NCBI RefSeq assembly: GCF_019059575.1
Contig: NW_024882975.1
Coordinates: 90,352-154,351 of the forward strand
Reading direction: 5' to 3'
Source: Amphibalanus amphitrite
Taxonomy: Eukaryota; Arthropoda; Thecostraca; Balanomorpha; Balanidae
DNA: 64,000 bases
Under the pieces are notes generated by a model. It saw only the letters and a program-made list of their open reading frames with translations. It ran no database searches and was not told where the DNA came from. Below are positions 11,045 through 21,615 of this stretch, piece by piece. A program made the position numbers and the translations under genes. The stretch's first letter is position 1; the number at the start of each line of letters is the position of its first letter.

Positions 11045-13826
11045 GGAGGATATGGTGGGGGGCCGTCCCGACAGGGGAGGGCGGGAGCCATCCCGACGGG
11101 AAGGGGGGGGGCGAGGCTCCCCGAAGGAAGAGCAGACCTTCAAAGAGTACCCTGGAAGCGGCGTTGCGCAGCAGGAGGGAGGGGAGGGGTGAGAGATGCA
11201 ACTTTGAGAAAGGGGACCCACGATGAGCGTTGGGAACATGGATTTTTCTCCGCTAGCATCTTTGTGGAACTGGTTATTCTGGTTGAGATGAGGTTCATTC
11301 TAAGTTCAGAGCAATGTCGAGGCAATTCCAGTGTTTGAAGCTTCACCCACTGGCAAAAGACATCTATAAAAAAGTAGAGGCCTATCATAGACTACACCTC
11401 ATTTACAGTAATGACTAATGAGATCGGGATTATCTATTTTAGTGGGTCCTAGACAAGCTTCTCAAACTGCTGGTTCGTTCTACGCGCAACTACCGGTTGC
11501 AGAGCTTCCAAACGCAATGCCAGGCAGAGGTAGCACCTCTTCTCTGAACGGAACTCGAGCACCACCTAGCGCCGCCCGGCTCTGCTGAGCCAGCACGAGC
11601 GTGTGTGCAGCGTTACACGCCTGCTCACTGCTCAGCGCCGGCGGGACCCGAGGAGGGCATGGCGGAGAGACGCAGACACTGGGGTCAAACGGAGGTCACA
11701 GCGGGTTTAGAATATGGCGCGACAGATCAGTGACCAACTCAACATCAAAGGTAGAGAGGAATGAAGGAATCCCTCACCGGCCTTGATTGCTAGCGCGGTT
11801 TAGATGCACACTGCACAATGGAAGGTTTGACCTCTCATCCCACGGAGACCTAATGACCCCCCCCCCCTCACTGCCACCACTATCACCCCCATCCCCCCAT
11901 CTCCTTTCCCCCAACAGACGGAAAACGGTCCGATGAGCAGGGAAAGTGGCGCTCGGCCCCGTGCCGCCCGTCGACCTCGACACGCGGACGGGGGGGGGGG
12001 GGGGGGCGACCACAAACTGGAATAGGGACCAGCGATCGTGGGCAGGGTAACAGTCTGGACACTGTAATACACCTACAGGTCCAGGTTTTGAAAACTCAGT
12101 AACATTTTATTTCTCAGCAAATGAAAAAACCTATTTGAAAACAAAATGAAAAAATGAAAAAACGATCTTTTCGCGTGAAATCTGCAATTTCATCGTGTTT
12201 TATTTGTAGATGATTTATATCGCAATTCATCAAATAATGATAGTCGATATGACCAATTAATACTTTTCAGTGGGACGTGAAAAAGTTCTTCGGTCATTTA
12301 AAAAAAATCAACGCACCAACAATCGGAAACTGTGTGCCGGACTATCCAGTCACTAACACCTGCAGTTAACCCAGTTCGCCAGCATAATGGATGTCTGCTA
12401 CCATATCTGAAGAATTGTTATAATGACACCTTCATTATCGAAAATGTCATCAAAGACAAATACCTACCGGTTTAAAGTGTCACAATTAAGACTAGTTTGG
12501 GGTCCCATTTGTCCAAAAGTTAGCCTTACACGGGTTAACTGTGCATTGCACATTGCACATTGCAAATGCAATGCAATGCACGCGCTCAGCCTGACACCAA
12601 AGGAAAATAATTCACATTCGCCTTCCCCTTTATGCATTTTATTACACGCCTATTTTATAGCAGATGTCTTTCAGCTATTTGGAGGGTTTCACCTCGTGAG
12701 ATGACCAACAGGCCCAGACTCCTTACCCTTGGGTTTCAAGTTTCAACCATCCCTCCTATTCAAATTTTCAGACAGCGACTCACAGACCCGGCGTCCTTGT
12801 CACCATGGCAACCAACAAACATCCCAGGCACGGATCATCAGAGGCCGGGCAGCGGACCAAGGTCGGCCGTTTTTTTTTCGGCAGCTGGCGCCGCCAGACC
12901 GGTTCCAGCGATCTTTCCGGGTGACAGGCGCCTTTCTCCCGTCTGATCATATGCAGGTGCTTACGCTATCAATGGAATGGTATTCAGAGAGCTTCACAAC
13001 GCAGCCGCCTGGCTGGCCCAGATGGGGGAAAGGGGCGAGCTCGCACTCACATTTGAATTTGTGATGTCGCTCACTTGAGTGCCGCCTAAAATCTAGTCAC
13101 TCTACGTCACCGAAACTCGAAGAATATCCTCGAAAGATAGCAGTGTAGGACTGCTCACCCGATAACAGTCCTCTAGCAAGCCTAGCTGTACATTGTGCAA
13201 TGCATATGCACTTGCAGCTTCGCAACATCTTATCATAACATCAAACATAAAACAAGCATACCGCTGTCTATCATGGAGCAACCAACATTAGTTCCGCGTG
13301 GGAAATCAACGCATGGAAATATTCCGCGTAACACAGTCCATTTCAGCACTCCATCCACTCCTTCCATTCGCGGCTATTCTCGATTATTCCAAAAGACAGC
13401 CGTGTGTTTAGTGTTGACCCTAAAGGCCACACACACCAAATAATGCCAACAAAGCCGGCCGCTCATCTGGGCTGCAGTTCCCTCGGATCCTTCCCCCGCA
13501 CAAACAAAGGGCGGGTCCATCGCTCGGCCAGCCGCCCCGCCCTCGGGCGATCGCCCTGACCTTCACCAACGTCCTACCGTGGCCGTCACCGCGGGGTGAC
13601 AGCGCGTTGCGTCATCGTAAGTTGCCAGAGCGCGTCGGCTCGGCCCCAACGTAACGCCTCGACGGGCCCGCTACTGAAGGGGAGACCGGGCCAAACGGCC
13701 GGCTGTGCGTGAGTGGGGAAGCGGTCAGCGAGAGTTGGCTGCTGCTGCTACCTCCGGCTGCTTTGTGAAGAGATCAGGGAAGGGGGTGAGGAGAGTGGGG
13801 AAGATCGATAGAGAAGGAAAGAAGAC

Positions 13827-13828
<2 letters not shown>
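11045..13828. other. Anonymous sequence with G/C homopolymers
   Basis: No gene recognised. It holds a 9-base C run near 11859, a 17-base G run at 11990-12006 and a TGCA-rich palindromic patch at about 12540-12580. A GC-rich block at 13450-13690 could be a promoter region, but I see no exon attached to it. Confidence 0.5.

Positions 13829-13912
<84 letters not shown>
13829..13912. repeat. (GA)n microsatellite, 84 bp
   Basis: Uninterrupted GA dinucleotides. Arg-Glu or Ser-Leu frames across it are artefacts. Confidence 0.97.
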
Positions 13913-13914
<2 letters not shown>

Positions 13915-15062
13915 AGGCCCTGTCCGTCTGTTTTTGCTGACCGAGTCATTTAGCTGGCTGGGTTTGGGGCCCAACAACTGCCGACTCAGGTCTGCTGACT
14001 CAGGTCGGCAGGGAAGTCACGTGGCACGTCAACCATCGAGCCGGTTCGTCGTGGTGTCCGTTCGACGGACAGGCAGCACGCACACGCCGAGTGGACAACG
14101 TCCTGGGGCAGAGAACACCCTCCTGGTGCCACACACCCGGTGACAGACATGTCTCGTAACCCGGACAAACATAAAACAAGCCGACAGAGCGGGGTGTGCC
14201 CTGAAAAAGTACAACTGGGGGCCCGAGTGGCCATCGTTCCAACTAACTGTCGAAGGAGGAAAACTGGGCGACCAGACGGGCCCAGCCGCGCCCAGCGAGC
14301 CTGCCGTTATTAGGGCAGTCACGACAGCAGGACTGACTCAGCAAGGGGCAACAGGACGGGCACAGAAACCAAGAACCACCAACCGGACCACCAAGGTTGG
14401 CCAGATACAAGACGAGTAAACAAGATTATCAGATGTAGCAACTAGCCGGACGAGTAAAGGCGTGGCTAAAAGGACTCAAACAAAGGCAGGGTTAAGTGCA
14501 GACACGGTTTTAGATGTTTTAGGTGACGGATATTTCCTTGTGGGTTCGTTCTAGGACGATGATAAAGTACCAAACTGGCCACAAACCGGCTCATCAGAGC
14601 CTTTCTAAAAGGTGGTTAGCTAACGGTAAGGCATTGTTCAAGCATTGAAAGTAGTTGAGCCCGCTTCGGGTAGACAGTCCAGGGCATTGGAGTTGAAAAG
14701 TCTCTTTCTGACTTTAAAATTCTATCGTCTGCATGCATGAGCTGTAGGAAAATGTAACCGCTGGCGTGCCGGCATGCCCCGCGACGAAACACTGACCCTA
14801 ATGTCAACTGCCAATAGAGAAATTCGGTCACTGAACAGTTCCTACGACATAAAAATTAGAAATCTAGGGCACTTCAAGCACTGCTTACTGATTCAACACA
14901 TCAACTAGTCATGCGAATTCGTCTAACTTCTGACGACGCCAGCCATAGGCTGCATCGCGTGCACGTGACACCCTGACACTAACTGCCTGGGGGGGGGGGG
15001 GGGTAGCTGAGGGGCTGTCACTAACCCGGTCAGTGACCCCAAGGCGGAGTACTTGGTTAGCC
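13913..15062. other. Anonymous sequence with a 15-base G run
   Basis: No gene recognised. A G run lies at 14989-15003, shortly before the TIR element that begins at 15067. Confidence 0.5.
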
Positions 15063-15066
15063 ATTT

Positions 15067-16584
15067 CAGTAGGCGGAACTATGGTCAAGCGTACCCATTT
15101 TCGGGAACGCATTTTCGTTCCCATCTTTGGGAACGATAAACCCAAATATGGGAACGCCATGTAGGCATTATTTAAAACAAGAAAAAGAACCGTTAAATGA
15201 CGTCCAAAAAATATAAAACGATCGTGAACCGCCTGATATTTATCTCAATATTGTTGGGAAAGAGTTTGATATTGTAAGGCCCATCGTAGTTTCAAATCGT
15301 TCCCCTATTTCTAAAGCAGTCCATCAGCCGGGCCGCGAGCCCAAATTTGGGAACGCTCTCGTACACTGGCGCTGCAAGCGTTCCTTATTATGGGAACGGC
15401 GTACCCAAAATTGGGAACGATTTCACCGACGGCCTTCAGGGGCTCTTTTCATTAACAAGCATCACGTCCAACGCCGCAAATTATTGTTAACGCAACAATC
15501 ATCAGATGACCTTTCCGGCAAGACCGTCGCATGTTTCGCCCGGTCTTCTGCGCTTTTATTCCCGTCGATCTCGCAACGGGCACGCCCCCCTCTGCAGGAT
15601 TACGTAATTCACAACGCTCAGCGATGTTCAACAAGGTCTTCCATACCTATATACACCGTCCGCGCCGAGGGTGGAGGCATGTAAAACACCTGTCTGTTTA
15701 ACACTGATAGTTGATGAGCACAAGTAAGTATCCAAAAATGGGAACGCTGAAATGTTTCACTCTCAAAACACCTAGTCCCAATATAAATCTACTTTTTTCC
15801 TTTCTTAATGAGTGTAAGTGGCAAAAAGCCTGGTAGGATGGGCACGAGAAATGATCAAAATCAGCATAAAAATTATAAATAAGCCACACAGGGCGACCTG
15901 CATAAAAGAAATTCCCCCAAAACGATCGTGCTTAAAAATACCGAAGGCAAAAACCACGCTCATGACGCTCCTTAAAAGCAATGCTTAACAGCTAGCATCC
16001 AAATAAAATATGTCTTTCAGGGTTGATAAAATACAGCTGGATAATTTTCAACCGCTTAAACTGAGTTTACAACAGTAGTTCGGTAAATTCACTCCCGTTC
16101 CACGCGGTCGTCCGCCCCGACACCAAAAGTCAACAATATTACCTCGGGACCGTCCGCGTCTTCGCTTGCATTTGTCAGCATCTGGTGTCGATAGTATGAA
16201 AGTTCATAACCAGGCGAAAATTATTATACTTAGCCTCAAACTAAAAAATGCTTCATTTTCCTTAAAATTGCATGTTAAATGTCGTATAACCCATATTTTC
16301 AACATTTTGTCATTTTTAAAAAATCATTAAAAATATCATTCGACGATCAATTTTCTTGTTCCACGGTCAGATTAAAGATAACTTTATGGAGATTTAGTAG
16401 ATACTTCAATCAGCGTGCACTTTTTTGAGACGTGATGCACTTTTGAGTTTTAGTGGGCGAACGGCCGAAAAATTGCCTTCCGTTCTCATAAATGGGAACG
16501 CCCGTTCCCATATTTGGGAACTCCGTTCCCAAAAATGGGAACGTTCCTATATTTGGGTACTCATGACCATAGTTCCGCCTACTG
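15067..16584. mobile_element. Non-autonomous TIR element with GGGAACG palindromes
   Basis: The 1,518-bp element is bounded by inverted repeats whose first 20 bases are identical (CAGTAGGCGGAACTATGGTC), with weaker similarity beyond. A 4-bp direct repeat ATTT flanks it at 15063-15066 and 16585-16588, consistent with a target duplication. Inside both ends and at internal sites lie more than ten copies of a GGGAACG motif, often paired as CGTTCCC...GGGAACG around AT-rich centres (15092-15158, 15347-15420, about 15737, 16484-16545). No transposase frame is visible. A 4-bp duplication rules against hAT (8 bp) and mariner (TA). I cannot name the superfamily. Confidence 0.85.
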
Positions 16585-17290
16585 ATTTACCTTACGGTGA
16601 CCGGTGTCAGACTCAGCCCAGTGGCAGGCGAGGGTCCAATGACGGAAAGCACACTGGACCTGTGCTCTATACTTCCCGAGGAATGTCCTCGCCTCCCTGC
16701 ATAACCTTTTTGTTCGTCCATATCCTTTCCAGTAGGGGAGAGCGGGGTCATTTGGCCGCCCGGGTCACTTTGGCCGCCCCATGCCTACGCGTTTTGACGG
16801 TCCCGAGCGATTATTTTTTAATATGGCATCATCCGCCGTCATAAGAACTACTTTGGAAAGAAACTAAGGAAACTCGGCGACGCCCAGTTTTTTGTAAAGC
16901 CAACGATATTTGAATTTTGGCTAAAAAACGTAACTTTTTCTTCTTTACGAAAAGTTGCATGGTGTCCCTTATTTGGGTGACATCAAAATTTTAACTCTAT
17001 TGGTAGAACAATCTGGTAATTCAGGACGCTGTCTGACCCTTTTGCAAGTTTAAGTAACAATTTTTGCTTGTCTGCGGACCCCTTTTCCTAAAAATGTCAT
17101 ATTGGGGTAAATTGGCCGCCCCATACGGGGCGAATTGGCCGCCCAGCGACTCAGTTGATTTTTTGCCTAGTCTGCGAGCGACGCGCTGCGCTGGCTAAGT
17201 TCTGCCACTGAGGATGGTAATGTGGCGGAGTCTAAATGCAAGGGACGACCTAACCAAGGTGTCCGCTGATTGGCTTTCGGCACCCAGCGG

Positions 17291-17450
17291 CAGATGGTGA
17301 ACCCGGGACGTCACATCGACCTCTACCAGGTGGCGCCGATTTTTCGTCGTGCCTAAGACGCCACCTTCACGCGGAAGAACATCCTTAAGGGATTCGAAGC
17401 AGCCGGGATATCGCCGCTCAACCGGGATATCTCCGACGACGAAGACTGCG
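17291..17450 (+). pseudogene. Pogo/Tigger transposase C-terminal remnant
   Basis: One frame reads NPGRHIDLYQVAPIFRRA, then an in-frame TAA at 17354-17356, then ATFTRKNILKGFEAAG and ISPLNRDISDDEDC. This follows the conserved end of pogo/Tigger/Jerky-type DDE transposases: a PGR-x-I-x-x-Y-x-V segment, then an A-x-T-x-x-N-I-x-x-GF-x-x-x-GI-x-P-x-N block and an acidic DDED end. The stop falls in the linker where the family normally has a short helix. No DDE catalytic residues are visible upstream, so the enzyme is dead. The match to the family pattern is from knowledge, not from a database search. It supports the superfamily assignment made from the ends and the TA flanks. Confidence 0.7.
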
Positions 17451-17513
17451 CCGACGGCGGTCTTCGCACCGGTCGTCGCCCCAGCGACGGCAGATCAGCA
17501 CGCCGCGGCCCCG

Positions 17514-17640
17514 GCCGTGCTCCAGCCGCCAGCCTCGGCCGTGCTCCAGCCGCCAGTCTCGGTTGTGCTCCTGCCGCCAGCCCCGGGGCCGGCCGTGCTC
17601 CAGCTGCCTGCCGCGGCCGTGCTCCAGCCGTCTGCTGTCG
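17514..17640. repeat. 24-bp minisatellite, about five copies
   Basis: Units of GCCGTGCTCCAGCCGCCAG plus CCTCG repeat in tandem just downstream of the transposase remnant and inside the pogo element. They encode Val-Leu-Gln-Pro-Pro or Ala-Pro-Ala-Ala-Ser repeats depending on frame. Confidence 0.85.
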
Positions 17641-18686
17641 CCGTGTCTTAGTTGCTTGTCGGAAGCCCAGAGTCCATCCGACCACTTCCGCAGCTGCGCA
17701 TCAACGTTCAAAAAGCCGGTCGGAGGAAAGGGCGTTCTAAAATCATGACTAACAGCCCGGAGCGGACGACTTTGGAGGGCGAGCAACAGGCACGTATGGC
17801 GAGGAGCAAAAAGCGGGGTCCACAAGCTGGACCGTCGAACCATCGAACTTCGGGAGCTGGACGTCGAACCATCGAACGTCGGGAGCTGGACCGTCGAAGA
17901 AACAGGGGCGCAAAGGTGAAAAACAGTGAAGCGCAGTGATGACTGGACATCCATGCCGTTGGGACCGTATTTTACAGTGGATGTGTTTAAGTGCTGGGTC
18001 GAAGACGGGGCCTGCTGGAATCGTTTTTATTTCATGTTTACGACAGAGTTTGAAATAAACAAACAACTCGTACACAAAGGACTTTTTTGCAGTGTGATTG
18101 TCGTCTAAAGCAATCTACGATTTGGCAGCCATTACAGTTGGCTGTTGTTATCACTGGGCAGTGCTCAACTCATGAGTCGTAAGTTCGTAAATCAAACGTG
18201 GATCCTCACTTGCACTGATTCAAATGAATCGAGTGTAAGCCTAGTCTCTTGAAAAATTTGATTTCAGGTGAATCAAAGATGAGTCACGATGCTCATCATT
18301 TGTGTCAGCATTGGGGCATCTGGATCGTCACATCAGTCATGCGTCGAGTCAATCCAGAATTCATGAGTTAAGCACAATCTTGGGCGTCAATATTTCAGGT
18401 TGTCTCAGCTCTGTAATGGGTATATCTCTGAATCTCATGCCCGGCCAAATGACCCCACTCCCCCGGCCAAATGACCCCGGTACCGGGGTCATTTGGCCGC
18501 CGTGCAGTCTTTGAAAGAACGGTTAATTACTACCGAAACGAGATGTCCCGGCATGATGCAAGTAATATGCCGGAACAACAATTGAACGTCCCACACCCCT
18601 CAATGGAGAAATCGACCAAACGCACACTGGTTTTCTCAAAATATCGTTTTTACAAAAGGGCGGCCAAATCGCCCCGTTCTCCCCTA

Positions 18687-19443
18687 CTTTTGTTTTCACC
18701 TCATGACCATGGCCGGCCCCACCTGTAATCCGAAATCAAATTCGTGCGTTCATTTGTATGTCGCTTTGATTTCAAAACAAGTCGGGAGAGAGACAAAAAA
18801 TGGCGAGCTAATTAGCGAGTGGTACAAGACCACAAATGTTCTGAAGGTACGGTAAAATAGCGACCGCATGTATTATTTACACGACGAAAAACAAAGTCGT
18901 AAGTCCAGCATAACCAAGACATAATTATACACTCCAGCTGAGGTGTTATGCAACCGTCCGTTGTGTCTTACGTCACTTGAGTAATTAGGCACAATTACAA
19001 CAGCTTGGTTGGCATATTGACCATCGTAACAATGCCGGTCCCAGCGCGATACAGACAATTACGCCACTCGCGATGATCATTTGTGGAGTACTTCAAGTAC
19101 CCCACCAAGCCAGTTGACCCACTGTTAAATCCAAGGATAACTGAGCCTAATGAGATGCGCTCCAGCGGGATTGCTGGCAAAAACGTTTGGCGCCTGGCAA
19201 CACAAGCAGTGGTGCTTTCAGTTCAAGCATGATGCTCCTACTCAGGTGTCATCCAGCCATTCCCTCAGAAATGACAGCGACTTTGGCGAGGGGCGACCGC
19301 GAACGTCGCGGGGAGTCCTGTGGTTGATATGAGAGTAACTTAGTTCCAAGTCCTCGTAAGTTTCAGTCCCGGTCTTACAGAGTTAAATCACTCGGGATCT
19401 GTGAGGAGATGTGGGCACACGTGGGAGGGCCAGGCGGCAGCCG
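18687..19443. other. Anonymous sequence between two mobile elements
   Basis: No gene, repeat or boundary recognised. Confidence 0.5.
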
Positions 19444-21294
19444 TCCGTATTGTATTGTATTTGAATGTATTTGAGTATTTGACAATAGCAGACACTCTAC
19501 AGCAACGCGTAGCTTTTACGTGTCCTTAGTCAGAGATGAATAAAAGAGCAAGGCAATGCTGTCGCATAAACACACACACAATGACACACACGCACACACA
19601 GTACACACAGTCACGCATACAAGTCATCGCCGAGTAAAAATACGTTTCACAGCTCGTTTAAATGCCGCGGGGTCTAGATTTCTCGCGTCTCCCGGCATGG
19701 AGTTGAGGAGACTAGCAGCGCGGTACTGAAAACAGCGCTGCCCCGTCGCTGTGCGCACGGCTGAGAGGCGCAAACAGTTGTCCTGTCTAGTCGAACGCTC
19801 ATCATTCCTAGTGTCAGCATGGGTATGTAAAAGCATGGCAAGCTCGGCGGGTTCTTGATATAAAATGGCTTTGTGAGCAGCAATCGCTGTCTGCATATCA
19901 CACATTTGCCGAGGCGTGTGCAGGTGCAGGTCATCCCGCGCGCGAGACACATGGTCGAACTTCTTTAGCCCCGTTACCACTCTCGCGGCAAAATTGACTA
20001 CTTTAAGCAGTCTAGTATCGTTTTTAGACGAGCCGTTGCCATACACCGAGATACAATATCTCACGCGCGAGATGACCAGCCCCTGCACAATGGTTAACAT
20101 CACATGCCGCGGGAGGAAGTGCCTCAGGTGGCGGAGACCTATCAGGAGGCCGACGCACTTTTGAACCACGTCACTGACGTGAACGTCCCAGCTGAGGTGA
20201 CGGTCAAACGTCACACCGAGGTTTTTAACGCTAGGGCTCTCCTGAATGGTCTCGCCACCGACCCGTACGCTGACAGGTGGTAGGTTACGGGTGTTCTGGC
20301 GGGTGCCAAGGAGAAGGATTTCCGTTTTGGATTCGTTGAGCTTAAGGCCGTGGGCATGGAACCACGATGCTAAAGAAGACAGGGTGGACTCCATGCGCAG
20401 GATGAGATCAGGAAGGTTGCGTTTGACATCGGATAGGAGGATTTGGGTGTCGTCAGCGTACTGGGTCACATGAGCGTCCGGCGCGTGCAAGCTGAGATCA
20501 TTGGAGAAGATTGTGAACAACAAAGGACCAAGGGCGGATCCCTGGAAGACTCCCATGGTGTTGGGAAGAGGCTTGGAAACCACTCTGTCACCGGTAGAGG
20601 AAGAGATGCAGACAGACTGAGTATGACCACTGAGATAAGATGAAAACCATGAAGGATCGATACCATAAAGCTGAAGTTTGGTTAGGAGTTGGTCGTGAGG
20701 GATAACATCGAAACATTTACTGAGGTCGAGGAGGCACAACAGTGAGACATGACCGTGGTCCATGTTCGAAAAGATACGGTTCGTGACGGAAAGGAGTGCG
20801 GTTTCAGTGGAATGGTGGCGGCGGAAACCATGCTGGGACGGGGAGAGGAGATGGTTATCGGACATGAAGGCAAACAGCTGCCGCTGTACCAGCCGTTCAA
20901 CTGTTTTTGCCATGATGGGAACAATGGATATAGGACGGTAGTTTGAGACAAGGGTAGGATCACCGGATTTGTAGATAGGATGAACCAGGGAGTGCTTCCA
21001 GGAATCGGGAAAGTCACAGGAGGTAAGGCAGGTATTGACAATATGGAGTAGGATGGGACCTATGGCATCAAAACAAAGGAGAAGGATGCGAATACATATA
21101 CCATCAGGCCCGCACGCACCAGAACGCTTCATGGAGAACACTACCTCCCGCAGCTCGGCCAGCGTGACAGCAGCGACACGAAAGCCGCAGGCACCAACTC
21201 GCGGTAGGCGACAAGGTACATCGGGAGGCACCCCGCGGCTAGAAAGATCGGCAGCAACACGGGGCCCCACATTCACAAAATGCGAGTTCAGTAG
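19444..21294 (-). mobile_element. 5'-truncated CR1/L2-like non-LTR retrotransposon
   Basis: The minus-strand element has an RT coding region (stop at 19624), then a roughly 180-bp 3' UTR with an imperfect CA-rich stretch, then a terminus near 19450 with CAAATACAATACAATAC repeats. Short AT-rich tandem units are the usual 3' end of CR1/L2-group elements. Homology begins abruptly near 21294, inside the linker between endonuclease and RT. ORF1 and the endonuclease are therefore absent, the usual result of incomplete reverse transcription. The 5' junction runs directly into ATAGCACATAGCACATA tandem repeats. Confidence 0.85.
19624..21294 (-). CDS. Reverse transcriptase of a CR1/L2-like element, N-truncated
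   Basis: The frame is open for 781 codons (from 21969), but only the last 556 or so (from about residue 226, NSHFVNVGPRVAADLS) look like a retrotransposon protein. The first 225 residues are translated minisatellite and unrelated flank. The RT core is complete: SNYRPISIVP, GFRRHHSTETALL, motif A LLDLSKCFD, GSALGPLLF, then the catalytic YADD near residues 504-507, followed by GLKLNESKTE and LGVTFD, and a C-terminal region ending RRFTR-like. No in-frame stop or frameshift interrupts it, so the insertion is fairly recent. With no endonuclease domain it should not move on its own. There is no reason to think it is expressed. Confidence 0.88.
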   Translation of the reverse strand, partial: LLNSHFVNVGPRVAADLSSRGVPPDVPCRLPRVGACGFRVAAVTLAELREVVFSMKRSGACGPDGICIRILLLCFDAIGPILLHIVNTCLTSCDFPDSWKHSLVHPIYKSGDPTLVSNYRPISIVPIMAKTVERLVQRQLFAFMSDNHLLSPSQHGFRRHHSTETALLSVTNRIFSNMDHGHVSLLCLLDLSKCFDVIPHDQLLTKLQLYGIDPSWFSSYLSGHTQSVCISSSTGDRVVSKPLPNTMGVFQGSALGPLLFTIFSNDLSLHAPDAHVTQYADDTQILLSDVKRNLPDLILRMESTLSSLASWFHAHGLKLNESKTEILLLGTRQNTRNLPPVSVRVGGETIQESPSVKNLGVTFDRHLSWDVHVSDVVQKCVGLLIGLRHLRHFLPRHVMLTIVQGLVISRVRYCISVYGNGSSKNDTRLLKVVNFAARVVTGLKKFDHVSRARDDLHLHTPRQMCDMQTAIAAHKAILYQEPAELAMLLHTHADTRNDERSTRQDNCLRLSAVRTATGQRCFQYRAASLLNSMPGDARNLDPAAFKRAVKRIFTRR

Positions 21295-21336
21295 CACATA
21301 GCACATAGCACATAAACCGTAGCACATAAACCGACC
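21290..21336. repeat. Short tandem repeat at the retroelement 5' junction
   Basis: Units of GTAGCACATA / ATAGCACATAAACC repeat four or five times exactly where RT homology stops. The repeat may have formed during integration of the truncated element. Confidence 0.7.
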
Positions 21337-21359
21337 CAAACTGGAACAGTGCCGGACAG

Positions 21360-21615
21360 GGACTGTGCGGGAAGGCCGCGCAAGACAGGAGCTGGCAGGG
21401 ACGTGAGGGGCCGACAAGGGTGTGTGGGCCTGACAAGGGTGTAAGGGGCTGGCAGGGACAGAAGGGGCTGGCAGGTGTGTAAGGGTCTGGCAGGGATGTG
21501 GGGAGTTGGCAGGGTGTGAGGGGCTGACAGGGTGGGAGTAGCTAGCAGGGTGTGAGGGATTGGCAGGGGCATGAGTGGGCTGGCAGGAGGATAGAAGAGG
21601 CTGGCAGGGCCGCGG
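21360..21615. repeat. Degenerate minisatellite, GGCTGGCAGGG-type
   Basis: About a dozen imperfect units of GGCTGGCAGGGTGTGAGG, each about 20-22 bp, with variants GGGCTGACAAGG and AGTTGGCAGG. The Pro-Ser-His-rich N-terminal portion of the long RT frame is a translation of this repeat. Confidence 0.85.

Larger units (their letters stand above)
16735..18684 (+). mobile_element. Pogo-type DNA transposon, degenerate copy A
   Basis: The 1,950-bp element has inverted ends GGGGAGAGCGGGG...ATTTGGCCGCC (left) and GGCGGCCAAAT...CCGTTCTCCCC (right). TA flanks both sides (16733-16734 and 18685-18686), as expected for the Tc1/mariner/pogo superfamily. Extra inverted copies of the GGGG...ATTTGGCCG motif occur internally at about 17100-17145 and 18445-18500. 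A short stretch at 17291-17450 matches the C-terminal end of pogo/Tigger transposases. A second member of the family lies at 43220-44454. Confidence 0.85.

Noticed and set aside
13705-13977. Arg-Glu and Ser-Leu repeat frames (also at 59314-59674)
   Set aside because: Translations of (GA)n and (CT)n.
15067-16584. Assignment of the GGGAACG element to hAT because it starts CAG
   Set aside because: The flanks show a 4-bp, not an 8-bp, direct repeat.
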